This document shows, one piece after another, positions 1 to 11,700 of a stretch of 64,000 bases of DNA (its first letter is position 1; every line of letters begins with the position of its first letter). The notes beneath the pieces are model-generated. The model saw only the letters and a list, made by a program, of their open reading frames with translations. It ran no database searches and was not told the origin of the DNA. Made by a program: the position numbers and the translations under genes. Source of the stretch: Amaranthus tricolor (lineage: Eukaryota; Streptophyta; Magnoliopsida; Caryophyllales; Amaranthaceae); contig NC_080057.1 in the NCBI RefSeq assembly GCF_026212465.1, positions 17,122,124 through 17,186,123 of the forward strand, in the 5' to 3' direction.

Positions 1-756
1 TTAGTAATCATCTAGAACAATTAAATAGAATTGAGTCTTGTCTCTTTTTTTATCATATAATGTAATAATTTGTTTAATTAATTTAATTAAAGAAGAAAAT
101 ATAACAAAATAATTAATAATAGCACTATTTTTTTATAAGAATAATAGAACAACTTAGTTATCTATATTGAATAATTATCAATAGAAAACAAATCAAACTA
201 TACATATTAGCCATAAATCAAAAAATATTAAATCTTTTAATGCTTAATTAAAAATCAAATATATTTATTTTTGCAACTGGTCTTATGAGACACCGTTTTT
301 TCAAAGAGACAACCTCAAAACAAAAAGCTCATATTCTTCTTTTCTATTAATTTGTATTAGTTAGAATATTTAGTTATAATCCCAAAAATAGTTAAAATAA
401 CAAATTTAGAAAAGCATAATACAAGTTAGCTGAACATGACTTCTTACCTGGAGATCAATCAGTGTGATGAATTATGATCACAAGTTTGAAATAGATAGCA
501 CTTCATCCTCTACAACAATGGTTAATCATCAAAATAAATATAAATATATATAATAAATAAATAATATACAATTAATTGATCACAATAATGATATAATATA
601 GTTATACTTCTATATAATATATTAATATACTAAGATTGGATTAGGAAAATAATAATACGATTGCTTCCTCATAATATAATCACAATTTTAATGATAATAA
701 TTGATCCATCATAATAATAAGTCAAATTATGAATAATTATAAAATAAAAATAAAAA
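1..756. other. 3' flank of the ALOG gene, no gene seen
   Basis: Very A+T-rich sequence without a convincing ORF. It lies downstream of the minus-strand ALOG gene and should hold its 3' UTR and terminator, but I see no clear AATAAA on the minus strand close to the stop. Around 285-325 a short stretch ending in gagacaacctcaaaac resembles a stretch near 44310-44345, probably the remnant of a dispersed MITE family. Confidence 0.5.
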
Positions 757-1467
757 TTAGGTAGTAGTTGTAGGAGGACCTACAACAGCAGTACTAGCAC
801 CACCGTCTATATCTCCACTTCCGCTGCCACTTTCGCCGGGCCCACTACTTACATGGCCTCCAACACCGCCGGGATCAATCCCGGAGACGGTGGCGGTGGT
901 GGCAGCAGAAGCGGAAGCAGAAGAAGGGCGTTTCCTCTTCTTCTTTTCATACGGAATACCTCGAGCTTTTGCTTGGCTTTCCCTGACTTCCCGAAGGTAA
1001 ATCCGCACAGCCCGCGCACCAAAAGGATTGGATTCGGGCCGTCCACCATTTTCCTCATACGCAGCTCGGAGACGGCCGATGAGAGCGTCAAGGCTGCCCC
1101 ACGCTTGTTTAAGAGGACAAGCGCATGGGGCGGGCGGGTTAGGGTGCCCAAAATACGGGCACCCGGTGTTGTGAACCTTGGTTTTTCCAAATTGGTCCAA
1201 GTATTTGAGGAATTCTAATACATGAGCTCCACTACACCTTGAAAGAGAAAGTGGGGGTTTGTGATTTCTTAGGTACTGTAGGAAAGTATTCCAGTCTCGT
1301 CTTTTTTGTGACTCGTATCGACTTGGTGGAGCTGCCGCAGCTGTTGCAGCTGCGGCAACTCCTACTATTTGAGATGAGTCAGGAGCTTGATCTCCGGCTC
1401 TTGCACAACCACTAGAATATCCTTCTCCACCTCCGGATTCCGCTCCTCCTACTCCTCCACTATCCAT
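757..1467 (-). CDS. ALOG-domain (LSH family) nuclear protein, 236 aa, single exon
   Basis: The protein belongs to the plant ALOG/LSH family, nuclear DNA-binding regulators of organ boundaries, meristem fate and inflorescence form. The conserved domain runs from about residue 48 to 174. It starts with the [15 protein letters not shown] block and ends with [18 protein letters not shown]. Inside it is the zinc-ribbon-like insert with His99, Cys103, His108, Cys115 and Cys117. The basic run at 175-180 (KKKRKR) is the expected nuclear localisation signal. The N-terminus is Gly/Ser/Ala-rich and the C-terminus is Ser/Gly/Thr-rich low complexity, both usual for the family. The ATG at 1467 is the first in frame, and the TAA is at 757-759. 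There is no intron and no break. The domain call is secure, but which LSH paralogue it is cannot be told from this sequence alone. Confidence 0.96.
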   Translation of the reverse strand: MDSGGVGGAESGGGEGYSSGCARAGDQAPDSSQIVGVAAAATAAAAPPSRYESQKRRDWNTFLQYLRNHKPPLSLSRCSGAHVLEFLKYLDQFGKTKVHNTGCPYFGHPNPPAPCACPLKQAWGSLDALIGRLRAAYEENGGRPESNPFGARAVRIYLREVRESQAKARGIPYEKKKRKRPSSASASAATTATVSGIDPGGVGGHVSSGPGESGSGSGDIDGGASTAVVGPPTTTT

Positions 1468-1750
1468 ATATGTGTTTTTTGTTAATTTTTAGTGATAATT
1501 TTTATATTTAATTGTTGGGTTTTTTTTATTTAAAAATTTTTTTTGTGGGTTTTTAGGGTAGGGAAGAGAGGAGGATTTTTGGTGATGGGACGTGAAAAGG
1601 GAGGGAAGGATGAATGAATAAGACCAAGAAGAGTAAGAGTACTATTTGTTTTGAGTGTAGTTATAAGGTCTCTCCTTTGTGTATTGAAAGAGAGTGTGAA
1701 AATGATGAGGGAAGAGAAATTGATAAAAGAGCACAAAATAAAAGGGATGG

Positions 1751-1756
1751 TATATA
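1751..1756 (-). promoter_or_regulatory. TATA box of the ALOG gene
   Basis: On the minus strand the sequence reads CTCTCTCTATATACC, a good plant TATA box beside a pyrimidine-rich stretch. It lies about 285 bp upstream of the ALOG ATG, which predicts a 5' UTR of roughly 250 bp. That stretch is CT/AC-rich and lacks long ORFs, as expected for a leader. The transcription start itself is inferred. Confidence 0.55.
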
Positions 1757-1861
1757 GAGAGAGAATTGTTTATTGGCCACTATGATCAAGAGTCTTGTGA
1801 GGAAGAAAAAGGACAATAAAAAGATTAAATAAAATGAAGAGAGAATTAATTTTAGAGAGAA

Positions 1862-1914
1862 GAGGAGAATGAAGAAGAAAAAGAGGAGAATGAAGAAGAA
1901 AAAGAGGAGAATGG
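1862..1914. repeat. 21-bp purine tandem repeat upstream of the ALOG gene
   Basis: About 2.5 perfect copies of a 21-bp unit beginning GAGGAGAATGAAGAAG sit about 110 bp upstream of the TATA box. The strand-asymmetric GA/CT tract could act as a GAGA-type promoter element or simply be a microsatellite. Confidence 0.7.
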
Positions 1915-2566
1915 CTATAAGCTTGTGTGTATATAAATTATCACGTGGCTATGGCCCCCTATACAAGGGACATAACTCATTTGCACCTCTATTTTCCCAT
2001 TCTCATTTTTCATATTTTACCCTTATTTTAGCTCATTTTGAGTCCTACATTTATTTTTTAAGTCTTTCTTTATATATTAGTATTAATTAAAGGAATGTTT
2101 TTCATATATTTGGCTAATGGTAATGGCCTAGGCCAATTACTCTTGTTTATCATTACTCTTTCATAAAAAAAGTGTCATTTTCCTTTTTATTTATTTTAGA
2201 AAAAATTATCGTTAAAATATAATTTTGTAATTTCTTTTCCATTATAGTACTAATTTTTTATTAAATTTGAGGGGTATTTCCCTCTAGCATCCAAATAGAT
2301 AATATGACCAAAGATTAAAAAGATAACTAAAATCACTACAAAAAAAAAAAAGACAACTTACCGACTAAAACCCATGACTAGCCTTAAACAGTCGGAAATT
2401 TCCACAATTTTGTGGTTGGTTTGCCCAAGTTATTTGTGGTGGGTTTAATTACTTTAGTAGTATTATAATAATTAATTTGTTTGCCTAGCTTATTTCTAAC
2501 TTATCTTTAATTACTTTAATAGCATTATTATTAATTTGTATTATAATTAATTTTGTACTTTAGTAG

Positions 2567-2567
<1 letters not shown>

Positions 2568-2631
<64 letters not shown>
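2568..2631. repeat. (ATT)n microsatellite
   Basis: An uninterrupted ATT trinucleotide run of about 64 bp inside CACTA element 1. Complementary AAT runs occur at 3046-3110 and 3361-3417. Confidence 0.95.
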
Positions 2632-2633
<2 letters not shown>

Positions 2634-2739
2634 TTGTATTAATTTAGTTTGTAAATTTGTCTAACAAGACAATTTGTTTAACTACTTCGTTTTACATTTT
2701 CGTTCGTAATATTATTTTTTAGAAATTTGTATTTATTTA

Positions 2740-3051
2740 CTTAGTAATAATAATAGATTAACACGAGTAATAATATACTAATACGACTATTTATTATACA
2801 CTAATATTGTACGACAACTAATAATAATACTAATACTACACTAATACATAATACTAATACAACTAATAATATACAAATACGACTAATTACATACTAATAC
2901 TACACTAAGACGACTAATCATACTGATACTATTAACAATACACTAATACGACTAATTATATACTAATAGTTTCGACTAATTATATACTAATACAACTAAT
3001 ATTATACTAATAATGTATTACTAATACGACTAATAATGCACCAATACGATG

Positions 3052-3112
<61 letters not shown>

Positions 3113-3360
3113 ACTAATATGAGTAATAATATACTAATAATACAATAATAATATATTAATACTAATACGACTAATATTATGCTACAACAACTAATAATAA
3201 ACTAATACAAGTAATAATACACTAATATGACTAATAATGCACTAATACAACTAATTACATACTAATAATATATTAGTACTACACTAATAAATTTTTTTTT
3301 TGAGTAAACACTAATACGACTAACAATGCACTAATACGACTAATACGACTAATAATGCAC

Positions 3361-3419
<59 letters not shown>

Positions 3420-3446
3420 TAGACGATTAATATGAGTAATAATATA
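2740..3446. repeat. Degenerate ACTAATACGACTAATA repeat array, left part
   Basis: About 0.7 kb made almost only of variants of the words actaatacgac, taataata and actaatacaac, mixed with pure (AAT)n runs. It continues at 7203-7620 on the other side of the mariner-like element, which therefore inserted into the array. It looks like a (TAA)n microsatellite that has drifted into and amplified a 10-15 bp motif. No coding capacity. Confidence 0.8.
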
Positions 3447-3916
3447 ATCCCTCCGTTCTTTTAAGTTCTTCCACTTTGGGTTTTTCACACATATTGAGGA
3501 AGATAGAATTTTTGGGTTGTAGTGGTTATTATTTTAATTAAATAGTAGTGTGAATTAATAATTGCATTGGAAGTATGAGAGAGAAAATAATTATAAATAA
3601 AACTAAATCAAAAAAAAAATCTGATTTTATTAAACACTTAATGAGGAGCGAGAACCGTACATTTGGGAGGGAAATTAACAAACTTTCCAAATTAAGAAAG
3701 TTTGGAGCTCTAATCTAAAAAATTAGGGAAGTTAATCCCTCCATACAAAAAAAACAGAACAGCCTTGTATTGGGCAATTTATTTTTACATGGATTAACAT
3801 CATTTTTTCCTCTAATATGAAATTACAATCTTCTAATCTGAAAAAAAATGACTTTACAAATTCCTAATCACACTATAAATGCTACTGTGCAAAACAGTAA
3901 ACCAAAATTCAGCAAC

Positions 3917-4098
3917 AAAGCCATAATTAACAGTCCACAAATTCTTCAAGTATCTTTAAAAACAGTAGCCAAAGCAGTTTGTGAAATAGATCATCGCATC
4001 ATTAGCCAAAGCCATAATTAATAGTCCACAAATTCTTCAAGTATCTTCAAAACCAGTAGCCAAAGCAGTTTGCTGAGATAGATTATCGCATTATTAGC
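3917..4098. repeat. 91-bp tandem duplication in the MLE 5' leader
   Basis: Two adjacent copies (3917-4007 and 4008-4098) beginning AAAGCCATAATTAA with only a few differences. They end just before the transposase ATG at 4104, so they form the untranslated leader of the mariner-like gene. Confidence 0.85.
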
Positions 4099-4103
4099 CT
4101 TCA

Positions 4104-5623
4104 ATGGCTTCAGGAAGTGAAGATGAGCAACAGGGGGCTTGGTACTTTGGATCGAATTCATACGTTTCAGAGTCCAATTCTGAATCAGAAGAAGAACCAC
4201 AGAATATGGAAGAAATAGAACCACAGCAAAAAAATCAACCTAAGCCAAGACTCACCAATGAGTTAAGACAACTTATTTTCCAAGAGATGTAGTCACTAAA
4301 AGTTAGTGACTCACTTCCTCATAGTACATTCAAACGCATAGCTCAAAAATACGGTTACACACATAGAACCATCAGAGATTTATGGAAATGAGCAATACAA
4401 ACCAAGGAAGCAAACAAACCATACATTATAGAATCGAAATACAAAAATTATGGAAGAAAAAGAGTGGTCGCACCACCAAACATACTTGAGTCTAGACCCA
4501 TGGGCGAACGCACTTGCATTAGAGATGTTGCAACATGTTTAAATTTGGCACTATCAACGGTGTGGAGGTTGATAAAAAGAGGCGAGATAAAGGCTCATTC
4601 AAATCCACTACACCCGGCTTTAACCGATGCCAACAAAATAAGGAGGGTGGAGTGGATTTTGAGCCTTATCCAAGAAGACACGATTCAAAGACACTCGATT
4701 TACAAAGTAATGTACGATTTTATTCACATGGACGAGAAGTGGTTTTATTTAACCAAGAAAACGCAAAGGGTTTATTTAGCACACAAAGAAAAAGTCCCAT
4801 ATAAGGCAGCAAAGTCATCAAAGTTCATACCTAAGTCCATGTTCTTAGGGGCCGTTGCTACGCCTAGATAGAATCGTTTTGGCCAATGTACGTTTGATGG
4901 GAAAATTGGAATTTTCCCTTTTATCAATAGGGTGGCAGCACAAAAAGACTCAAAGAATCGACTAAGGGGGTCAATAGAAATAAAACCAACCAAATCAGTT
5001 AATCAAGAGGTTTATAGGAGTATACTTATACAACAATTGATTCCGGCTATACTAAGAAAATGGCCAAGTGAAGGACCTTCCATTATTTTTATTCAACAAG
5101 ATAATGCAAGGGTTCATATCACAAACGATGATCCAATATGGCAACAACACAATAGGCAAGGGGGTTTAACTTTCATTCTTATTGAACAACCTCTAAATAG
5201 TTCGGATTGTAATATTCTAGACTTAGGTTTCTTTAGGAGCATACAATCACTTATACATAAAAAGATGCCCAAAACATGACAGAATTAATCACAGCGGTTG
5301 AGGATGCATTCGGAGAGTTACATCCAAAGACCTTAACTAATGTGTGGATCTCATTACAACACCATTTAAATGAGATTCTAAAGGTTAAGGGGTGTAATGA
5401 CTACATACAACCACACTTTGGAAAGAAGGTTCAAGAAGACAATGGCAGGTTAAGGATTCAAGTGAGAATCCCAACACAATTGGTTAGAGAAGTTGTAGCT
5501 TTTCTTAACCCAAACAGGGATCAGCAACAAACACAAGCATTAACAGAGAATGAGGATGTTGCACAAACAACAGAGATCATTCAAGAAACTTATGATCAGG
5601 CAATTGAAGAAACTCAAGGATGA
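4104..5623 (+). pseudogene. Mariner-like transposase, DD39D, pseudogene
   Basis: Cut-and-paste transposase of the plant mariner-like family. The N-terminus is acidic. HTH-type segments follow (about 4300-4400 and 4500-4600). The catalytic triad residues are all visible: HMDEKWF near 4725-4745, IQQDNARVH near 5095, and LDLGFF near 5215-5230, with exactly 39 residues between the second and third Asp. Breaks prevent a full product. In-frame stops occur at about 4290 (GAGATGTAG), 4389 (AAATGA) and 4869 (AGATAG), and a TGA near 5277 separates the last 115 codons. The start at 4104 is the first ATG after the duplicated leader. The family call is secure and the copy is dead. Confidence 0.92.
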
Positions 5624-6353
5624 CAAACATCAAAACCCCTCAGTTTATTTTGTTTAAATCATCATTAAAATTGTGACTTTTAAAACTTAGGAGCAACAAT
5701 TTGTCAATCACAACCTATATCAATGATTATTGTGCATATTTTTGATTAGTCACTTCATTATTTTACATCATTTCAGAAAAAAAAAGTCCCCTGATTCTTC
5801 ATAGAGGTTATGAAACCTCTCAAATTATAATTGTTCATCAACAAATGAAGTAACTTAACATGCTAAAAAATCAAGTGATGGGTTTTGGTTTAACAAATGC
5901 TACTCAACCAAGTAATTAAAGTAAATTTTTCAGAATTTAGAGGTTCAAAAATTGACATCACAGGGGCTTGTATACATAAAACCAACAGCAAATAGCAACC
6001 CATAAATCAGATCGGAAAAAAAGTTACCCATATACAGCAAACAGCAACATAAAACCAACACCAAAATGTGAAGTAAGAACCAAAAAAAATAACCATGAAG
6101 AATATCAAAATCAATAAGATCGCAGAAAATAAACTAACAACAGAAAGATATAAAAACTAAAAAAAACCCCAGAATATAAACCTAAACATAAATCAGAAGA
6201 ACATCAACAGAAGAACACAATATCAACAAAATTTCATCAAACATAAATAAAAGATCATCATAAGCCAGCAGGAAACAACAACACATAAAACCAGCACTAA
6301 TATGTCAAATTTAAGTACAAAAAAAACGAAAAAGCATAACAACCTTACAATCA

Positions 6354-6749
6354 TCAGACACGTTTTTTAGGGTTTAATTTTGCCCAAGAAGCAATAACAT
6401 CTTCAGGAGTGTCAAGGACAACCAAATTGATTTGATCTTCTTTCACATTAGTTGGAGTTAAGGGATTTAATTCAGATGGGGAGTCACACATCCATTCAAC
6501 AATTATTGGTGTTGGTTCCTTTTCAACAGAAGGAGAAGTTGGTAGAGATTCATGATACAAAGATGTGGCATCATCTTCAAGAAACTTGTGATATGCCTTA
6601 AGCTCTTTTTTTGACTACTTCAAAATTTCATTTGAGTAAGAATGGGAACGACCATGAAGGGAACAAAAACAAAACTCACCATACTCGCATAGACCATCAT
6701 AAAGATATGAAGGAATTGTAGAGTCACTCTTAGATTCGTTGTTTTTCAT
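6354..6749 (-). pseudogene. Opposite-strand ORF inside mariner-like element 1, unknown function
   Basis: Read on the minus strand, a 131-residue frame begins at an ATG at 6749 and ends at TGA 6354-6356. It has a single in-frame TAG at 6617-6615, after codon 44. The product starts MKNNESKSDSTIPSYL, has a Cys-rich stretch (YGEFCFCSLHGRSHS), then an acidic, Pro/Ser-rich half ending KLNPKKRV. It lies convergent to the transposase, between it and the right TIR, with spaced and distinct sequence on each side. I do not recognise a family. It could be a second mariner gene, a captured host exon, or chance. Codon-like composition and length make chance less likely but do not exclude it. Confidence 0.45.
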
Positions 6750-7202
6750 TGCAAAGAATTAAAGGTTCAAGAAGAAGGTAATGACGGATTCTAGAACAGG
6801 GAGCATGCAATTTCGCAACTTTGCCAAAACTAACAAAACGAACCATAAAATGATGAGAATAAACCGATCTATATTTTAATGCAGTTAAAATGCACTAAAA
6901 ATGAAGAACAAACAGGGGGATTAGGGCAATTGAAGCCATGAAAATTGTTTTGAAGAGGAGAGAGAAAGTATCTTTCAAAAGGAGGAGGAAGAGTAGGAGT
7001 TACTAGAGGTAATAATGAAAACCCCAACGCCCAAAAAAACTTAAAGAATCCGGATCATTATTCCGTGTACAAAAAAAGGAAAGCAGGGGTTTTAAGGGGG
7101 TGGGATAAAAACTTTCTAAAAATAGAAAGTATTCTAAAGTGGAAGAACTTATGAAACCACCCGTTATAGTTAGGTGAAAGAACTTAAAAGAACGGAGGGA
7201 GT

Positions 7203-7743
<541 letters not shown>

Positions 7744-7991
7744 TAAGGGATATTATCAATGGTACCCTTGTACTATAGCAAAATATCAATGGTACCCCAG
7801 TTAATTTCAATGGTACCCCCCAAGTATATTTTAATTACAACCGTGACACTATTAATGATTTTTTCGTTAAATGCCCGTTAAATTTTGAATTTAACCTAAC
7901 CATGGTTAGTTTCTTCTTCTTCCCTTTTCTCTTTCCTCTTCCTGCTCTCCTTCCATGGCTGCTTCATCTCAAGCTCGACAATGATCAATCC
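7744..7991 (+). repeat. Left terminal inverted repeat of the long-TIR element
   Basis: About 248 bp, matching 13819-14064 in inverse orientation. It contains three GGTACC-centred direct repeats, an inner tract with ATTTAACGG-type words, and a CT-rich segment ending near GACAATGATCAA. Confidence 0.85.
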
Positions 7992-8492
7992 GACAACCCG
8001 GAAAAATAAATCCGCAAATCCGTTAAGGGTTATTTATGTAAATTAAAATCCTTTTAACGAAGAATAAAACTTCTTTAAGAAAGAAAATGAAAGTGAAAAT
8101 GAAGAGATAGAAAAGTAAAATCAGATCTCCATTGCCATCCTTGTTAGAAAAATCTGATCGATTCCTTGAGCGAGGACATTTCTACACAAAATTCAGCATA
8201 ATCTGGATTTTGTTATTTTCTTCTGGTAATTTCTTACACCACATTTCTTAATCATGAATTATGATTATTATTTTGTTATTTACTCATTTTCATTAACTTT
8301 TTTGAAATTTTTATTTGAATTATCGCTTTCGAGTAAGTTGTATTTTTTCTGTTTAACTAAATGTTTAAAGTGTTAGATCTTGTCCTGATTAATTATATTG
8401 AATTTGATTGATTTACATGGGATTTATAAGCAATTATAGGGATTGATTTACACAAAATTCAGCACTATATTTGTTTGGTTACACATACAGGG
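7992..8492. other. Left interior of the long-TIR element
   Basis: A+T-rich sequence with no long ORF. It ends in tttggttacacatacag just before the ATG at 8493, which looks like a 3' splice site. It may be an intron of a captured gene fragment that continues after the copia insertion at 13561. Confidence 0.4.
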
Positions 8493-8502
8493 ATGAATAC
8501 TG

Positions 8503-8737
8503 TGAAGAATTAAAGAAAAAGGAATTTTAGGGTTAAATGAATACTATTTTTGTATTGATTTTATTTATAACTACAACTCCAATTTATACATAGTTTTCAT
8601 GGACTAAATCAGGAAATACAAATATGAGAAATCTGATTTTCCTCTAATACATTGCATTATTATGGGAAACTAAATCAGAAGATTATTCCCAAATCAGAAA
8701 AATATATTTCTCAAATCAAAGAAAATATTTTTCCACA
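8503..8737 (-). repeat. Copia 3' LTR
   Basis: 235-bp LTR with TG...CA ends, preceded on the plus strand by the target duplication tactg at 8498-8502. It differs from its partner at about six positions. Confidence 0.93.
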
Positions 8738-8749
8738 CTCCCCCTCAAG

Positions 8750-11700
8750 TTAGGTTATGGGATTTCCAATACCTAATTTGGATAAAGTAGTTTCGAAAAC
8801 TTCAACTAAGACGGCTTTTGTGAGAATGTCAGCTAACTGATCTTCTGATTTTACGTGAGGGATGCTGATGATTCTCTTCTCCAATTTTTCTTTTATGAAG
8901 TGTCTGTCAACTTCTACATGCTTTGTTCGATCATGTTGAACCGGATTTTCTGAGATATCAATAGCTGCTTTATTGTCGTAAAATATTTTGCAAGCTGTTG
9001 TTGGTGGAAAGTCGAGTTCACATAAGAGTTTTCTCAGCCATAGGATCTCTGTTATTCCTTTTGCTAACCCCCTGAACTCTGCTTTGCACTTGACAATGCA
9101 ACTACCTTTTGTTTCTTACTTCTCCAAGTCACCAAGTTCCCTCCTATAAGGGTAAAATATCCAGATGTAGATTTCCTGCTGTCTCGATCACCTGCCCAAT
9201 CAGCATCTGTGTAAGCTATGAGATAAAGATGATGATTTTTCTCAAAGAAGACTCCCCTATCACTAGTGCCTTTCAAATATCTCAGAATTCTCATAACTGC
9301 TTCCATGTGTGGCATCTGTGGTAAGTGCATGAATCGACTCACAACTCCAACAGCGTATGATATGTCTGGCCTAGTGTGAGATAGATAGATCAATTTTCCC
9401 ACCAGTTTTTGATACTTCTCCTTGTCAGCTGTTTCTCCTCCAGGAGTCGTCTGGAGTTTATGATTTGTTGCGATGGGTGTCTCTGCTAGTTTGCAGTCAA
9501 TCATTCCTACCTCTGCTAACAAATCTAAGATGTATTTCTTTTGATTAATGAAAATTCCCTTTCTGGACCGGAAAACTTCTATACCAAGGAAGTACTTTAA
9601 ATTTCCCAAGTCCTTCATCTCGAACTCCATGAAAAGCCTCTTCTTAAGCTCTTTTATCTCCCTTTCATTATTCCCTGTTATAATCATATCATCGAAATAA
9701 ATTATAAGACATGTGATCTGCCCACCTTCTTTCTTTAGGAATAGGGTATGGTTGGAATGGCTTTGTTCATACCCAAATTTCTTCATTGCTGCGGTAAACC
9801 TGCCAAACCAAGCTCTTGGAGACTGTTTCAAGCCATACAATGCCCTTTTAAGTTTACATCCTTCCCCTGGGGCAAATTCATCTGTAAAGCCTGGTGGGGC
9901 CTGCATATACACTTCTTCTTCAATCTCCCCATGAAGAAAAGCATTCTTTACATCAAACTGATAGAGGGGCCAATCTTTATTAGCAGCTATGGAGAATATG
10001 ACCCTGATGGTGTCTATCTTAGCAACTGGGGAGAAAGTTTCAGAGTAATCAATGCCATAAGTTTGTGTATATCCCTTTGCTACAAGCCGAGCTTTGTATC
10101 TCTCAATAGTTCCATCTGCATGATACTTTATTGTGAAAACCCATTTGCAGCCTACTGGTTTCTTTCCTCTAGGTATCATGCACTTGTCCCACGTGCTATT
10201 TTTCTTTAAAGCTGAGATCTCATCTATCATTGCCTTTTTCTACCTTGAATCTTGGAGAGCTTCTTCAGTATTCTTGGGCAGGGATTTTGAGTATAGGCTG
10301 GTTTGAAAAGCCACAGCTGTTTGTGCCAAGTTACTAGTTTCTCGGTTGATAGGATACCGAGATCTTTGGGATTCAAACTCTGGATCATACCTCCTTGGAG
10401 GAACACCTCTTTTGCTCCTTGGGGGTAATTCATATCTGCAGGGTGAGTTAACAATACCAGATATATCATCATTTATTTGAGGTTCAGATTCAGTTAATAC
10501 CTCTTGAGACTCATGGGCAACTTCTTGATCATTGGATGCTTCAGACAAGGTAGGTAAAGTCTGAGGAGAAAGTAATACTATGTTTTCCGTAGCAATGTCT
10601 GTGGGATTTCCTACTTGCTCTTTAGGGTTCAGATCATTAGTTACAGAATATGTTAACCAGCTCAAGTCATCACAGACAGTCTCCCCCTGAGGACGAGGCT
10701 GGGAGTAAAAGTAGGAGTGTTCAAAGAAATCACAATCCATTGTAGTATACATCTTGTTCTGTGTTGGATCAAAGCAGCGGTATCCCTTTTGATTTGTACC
10801 ATAGCCCACAAAGATACATTTTACAGCCCGGGGTTCAAGCTTGGTTCGAGCAGGTTTGGGTAAATGGACATACACAACACACCCAAATATGCGAGGAGGT
10901 AAGGAGTGAAAGGATGGGATAGTAGTATGGGTACAAAGGACTTCTAGGGGGGTTCAGAATTGAAGAATTTTTGAGGGTAGTCGGTTGGTGAGATAAGTAG
11001 CAGAGGCAATAGCTTCAGGCCAAAAATAAGGTGGGACATGGGCTTCAAACATAAGGGCTCGACCTATTTCAAGTAGAGTACGATTCTTTCTTTCTGCTAT
11101 GCCGTTCTGTTGGGGTGTATGAGAACAAGAGGTTTGATGAATGAGGCCATGGGTAGTAAAGAAATTTTCCATTTGTTTATTCATATATTCCCCCCCCATT
11201 GTCTGATCGAAGGATTTTAGGCTTAGCATGAAATTGTGTAACAATCAAATTATAGAACTTAACAAAGACATCAAAGACTTCAGATTTATTTTTCAAAAAA
11301 TATATCCAACACATCTAGTACAATCATCAATAAAAGAAACAAAATATGAATAGTTATGTTTGCTAAACTCAGGTGCAGGACCCCAAACGTCAGAATGTAT
11401 CAAAACAAAAGGTTCACTGCTGTGATTAAAACTAGGAGAATAAGAATGCTTATGACTTTTTGCAAGAACACAAGCTTCACAGTCCAAATCCACAGTACTT
11501 TTAGCTAATGATGGAAAAAGTCGTTTTAGATACCCTAAGGATGGATGTCCAAGACGTCGATGCCAAGTCCATAATTGATGATCAGGGAACCCACGAGCAA
11601 ACAAAGTGTGACCCGTTTGAATCGCCTCGTCCACATAGTATAAACCATCTCTTTCAGTACCACGACCAATAATCGTCCCTGTCTGAGCATCCTGCACAAT

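Larger units (their letters stand above)
3447..7201. mobile_element. Mariner-like element 1 (plant DD39D), full length with TIRs
   Basis: The left end reads ATCCCTCCGTTCTTTTAAGT. The right end, reverse-complemented, reads CTCCCTCCGTTCTTTTAAGT. The inverted repeats run about 27 bp with few mismatches and are bounded by the TA target duplication of Tc1/mariner (3445-3446 and 7202-7203). The 3755-bp element encodes a decayed transposase on the plus strand and a separate ORF on the minus strand. The CTCCCTCCGT terminus is the one shared with Stowaway MITEs, several of which lie elsewhere in the window. The transposase is broken, so this copy is not autonomous. Confidence 0.9.

Noticed and set aside
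849..1218. ORFs of 113 and 121 codons overlapping the ALOG gene
   Set aside because: Shadow frames of the conserved ALOG coding sequence, without any recognisable domain.
1869..2090. Lys/Arg-rich 73-codon ORF
   Set aside because: Its N-terminus is the translated 21-bp purine repeat upstream of the ALOG promoter, with no other coding evidence.
2740..3446. TAATACGACT words resembling a phage T7 promoter
   Set aside because: Only the first ten bases match, the rest of the promoter is absent, and the word is simply the repeat unit of the array.
9109..10209. Plus-strand ORFs (71, 73 and 153 codons) across the copia RT
   Set aside because: Antisense shadows of the RT/RNase H region, whose minus-strand motifs are unambiguous.
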